DNA of 31,769 nucleotides, from the NCBI GenBank assembly GCA_003833135.1, contig QZLH01000104.1, forward strand, positions 1 to 31,769. The letters run 5' to 3'. Made by a program: the position numbers and the translations under genes. Shown piece after piece: positions 31,581-31,769 of this stretch (the stretch's first letter is position 1; every line of letters starts with the position of its first letter). The DNA comes from Oehlia diaphana. Its lineage: Eukaryota; Glomeromycota; Glomeromycetes; Glomerales; Glomeraceae. Below the pieces are notes generated by a model. The model saw only the letters and a program-made list of their open reading frames with translations, ran no database searches and was not told where the DNA came from.

Positions 31581-31769
31581 TATAATAAGTTTATCCATGG
31601 TTTCAGCATAACAAGTATTAATATTTTATATGAGTTTCGCGCTATTCTTTTTAAACATTTATTTTTAATTTCAAATTGTCCAATATATTTATATGTAATT
31701 AAAAAATTTGTTGTAAATTTATTGTTTTATTTAACATTTTTTATTTTATTAAAATAATAAAGATTATAT

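Noticed and set aside
31429..31757. Small plus-strand ORFs near the right edge
   Set aside because: They overlap the hAT remnant and the GAAACTGC repeat; no recognisable domain.

Overview
The window looks like nuclear DNA of an arbuscular mycorrhizal fungus, most likely Rhizophagus irregularis or a close relative (Glomeromycotina). This is an inference from several traits: very AT-rich intergenic DNA, genes split by many short GT-AG introns (about 60-100 nt), fungal housekeeping proteins, and decayed Tc1/mariner, hAT and MULE transposons with MITEs. No plasmid, phage, rRNA or tRNA signal was seen. All splice models were built by eye; every one listed keeps the reading frame through all junctions.

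Layout. 1-2,050: a decayed repeat-rich gene with at least seven in-frame stops. 2,050-6,990: AT-rich, gene-free DNA holding microsatellite-like repeats, a MULE/FAR1-like transposase fossil on the minus strand (about 4,080-4,620), degenerate telomere-like CCTAA repeats (about 4,815-5,000) and a ~22-nt tandem repeat (5,266-5,520). 6,994-7,914 (-): chromo/chromo-shadow-like protein. 8,982-9,926 (-): SPX-only protein, divergent from 10,325-12,392 (+): an ArsB/NhaD/Lsi2-type permease. 12,723-13,594 (-): glutathione S-transferase with a low-complexity insertion. 13,907-14,593 (-): small single-pass membrane protein ending in PPxY, with a MITE 83 bp upstream. 14,821-18,061: gene-free, with an ATCCGGAT cluster. 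18,062-20,788 (-): splicing factor SYF2 with a ~560-residue AT-hook extension, divergent from 21,015-22,687 (+): DEAD-box helicase RRP3/DDX47. 23,638-24,858 (+): larger single-pass membrane protein with two PPxY motifs. 25,499-27,459 (-): dynactin subunit 4 (p62). 28,069-28,332: a second MITE. 28,695-31,460 (-): broken hAT (ZNF862-like) transposase gene interrupted by a complete 1,333-bp Tc1/mariner element, itself dead (29,994-31,326).

Themes. The core (7-27.5 kb) is ordinary expressed gene space in divergent and convergent pairs; both edges are transposon graveyards. Most in-frame stops in the dead genes can be explained by C:G to T:A transitions. The most unusual protein architectures are the AT-hook/SYF2 fusion, the SPX-only protein beside an anion-type permease, and two PPxY membrane proteins in one window.
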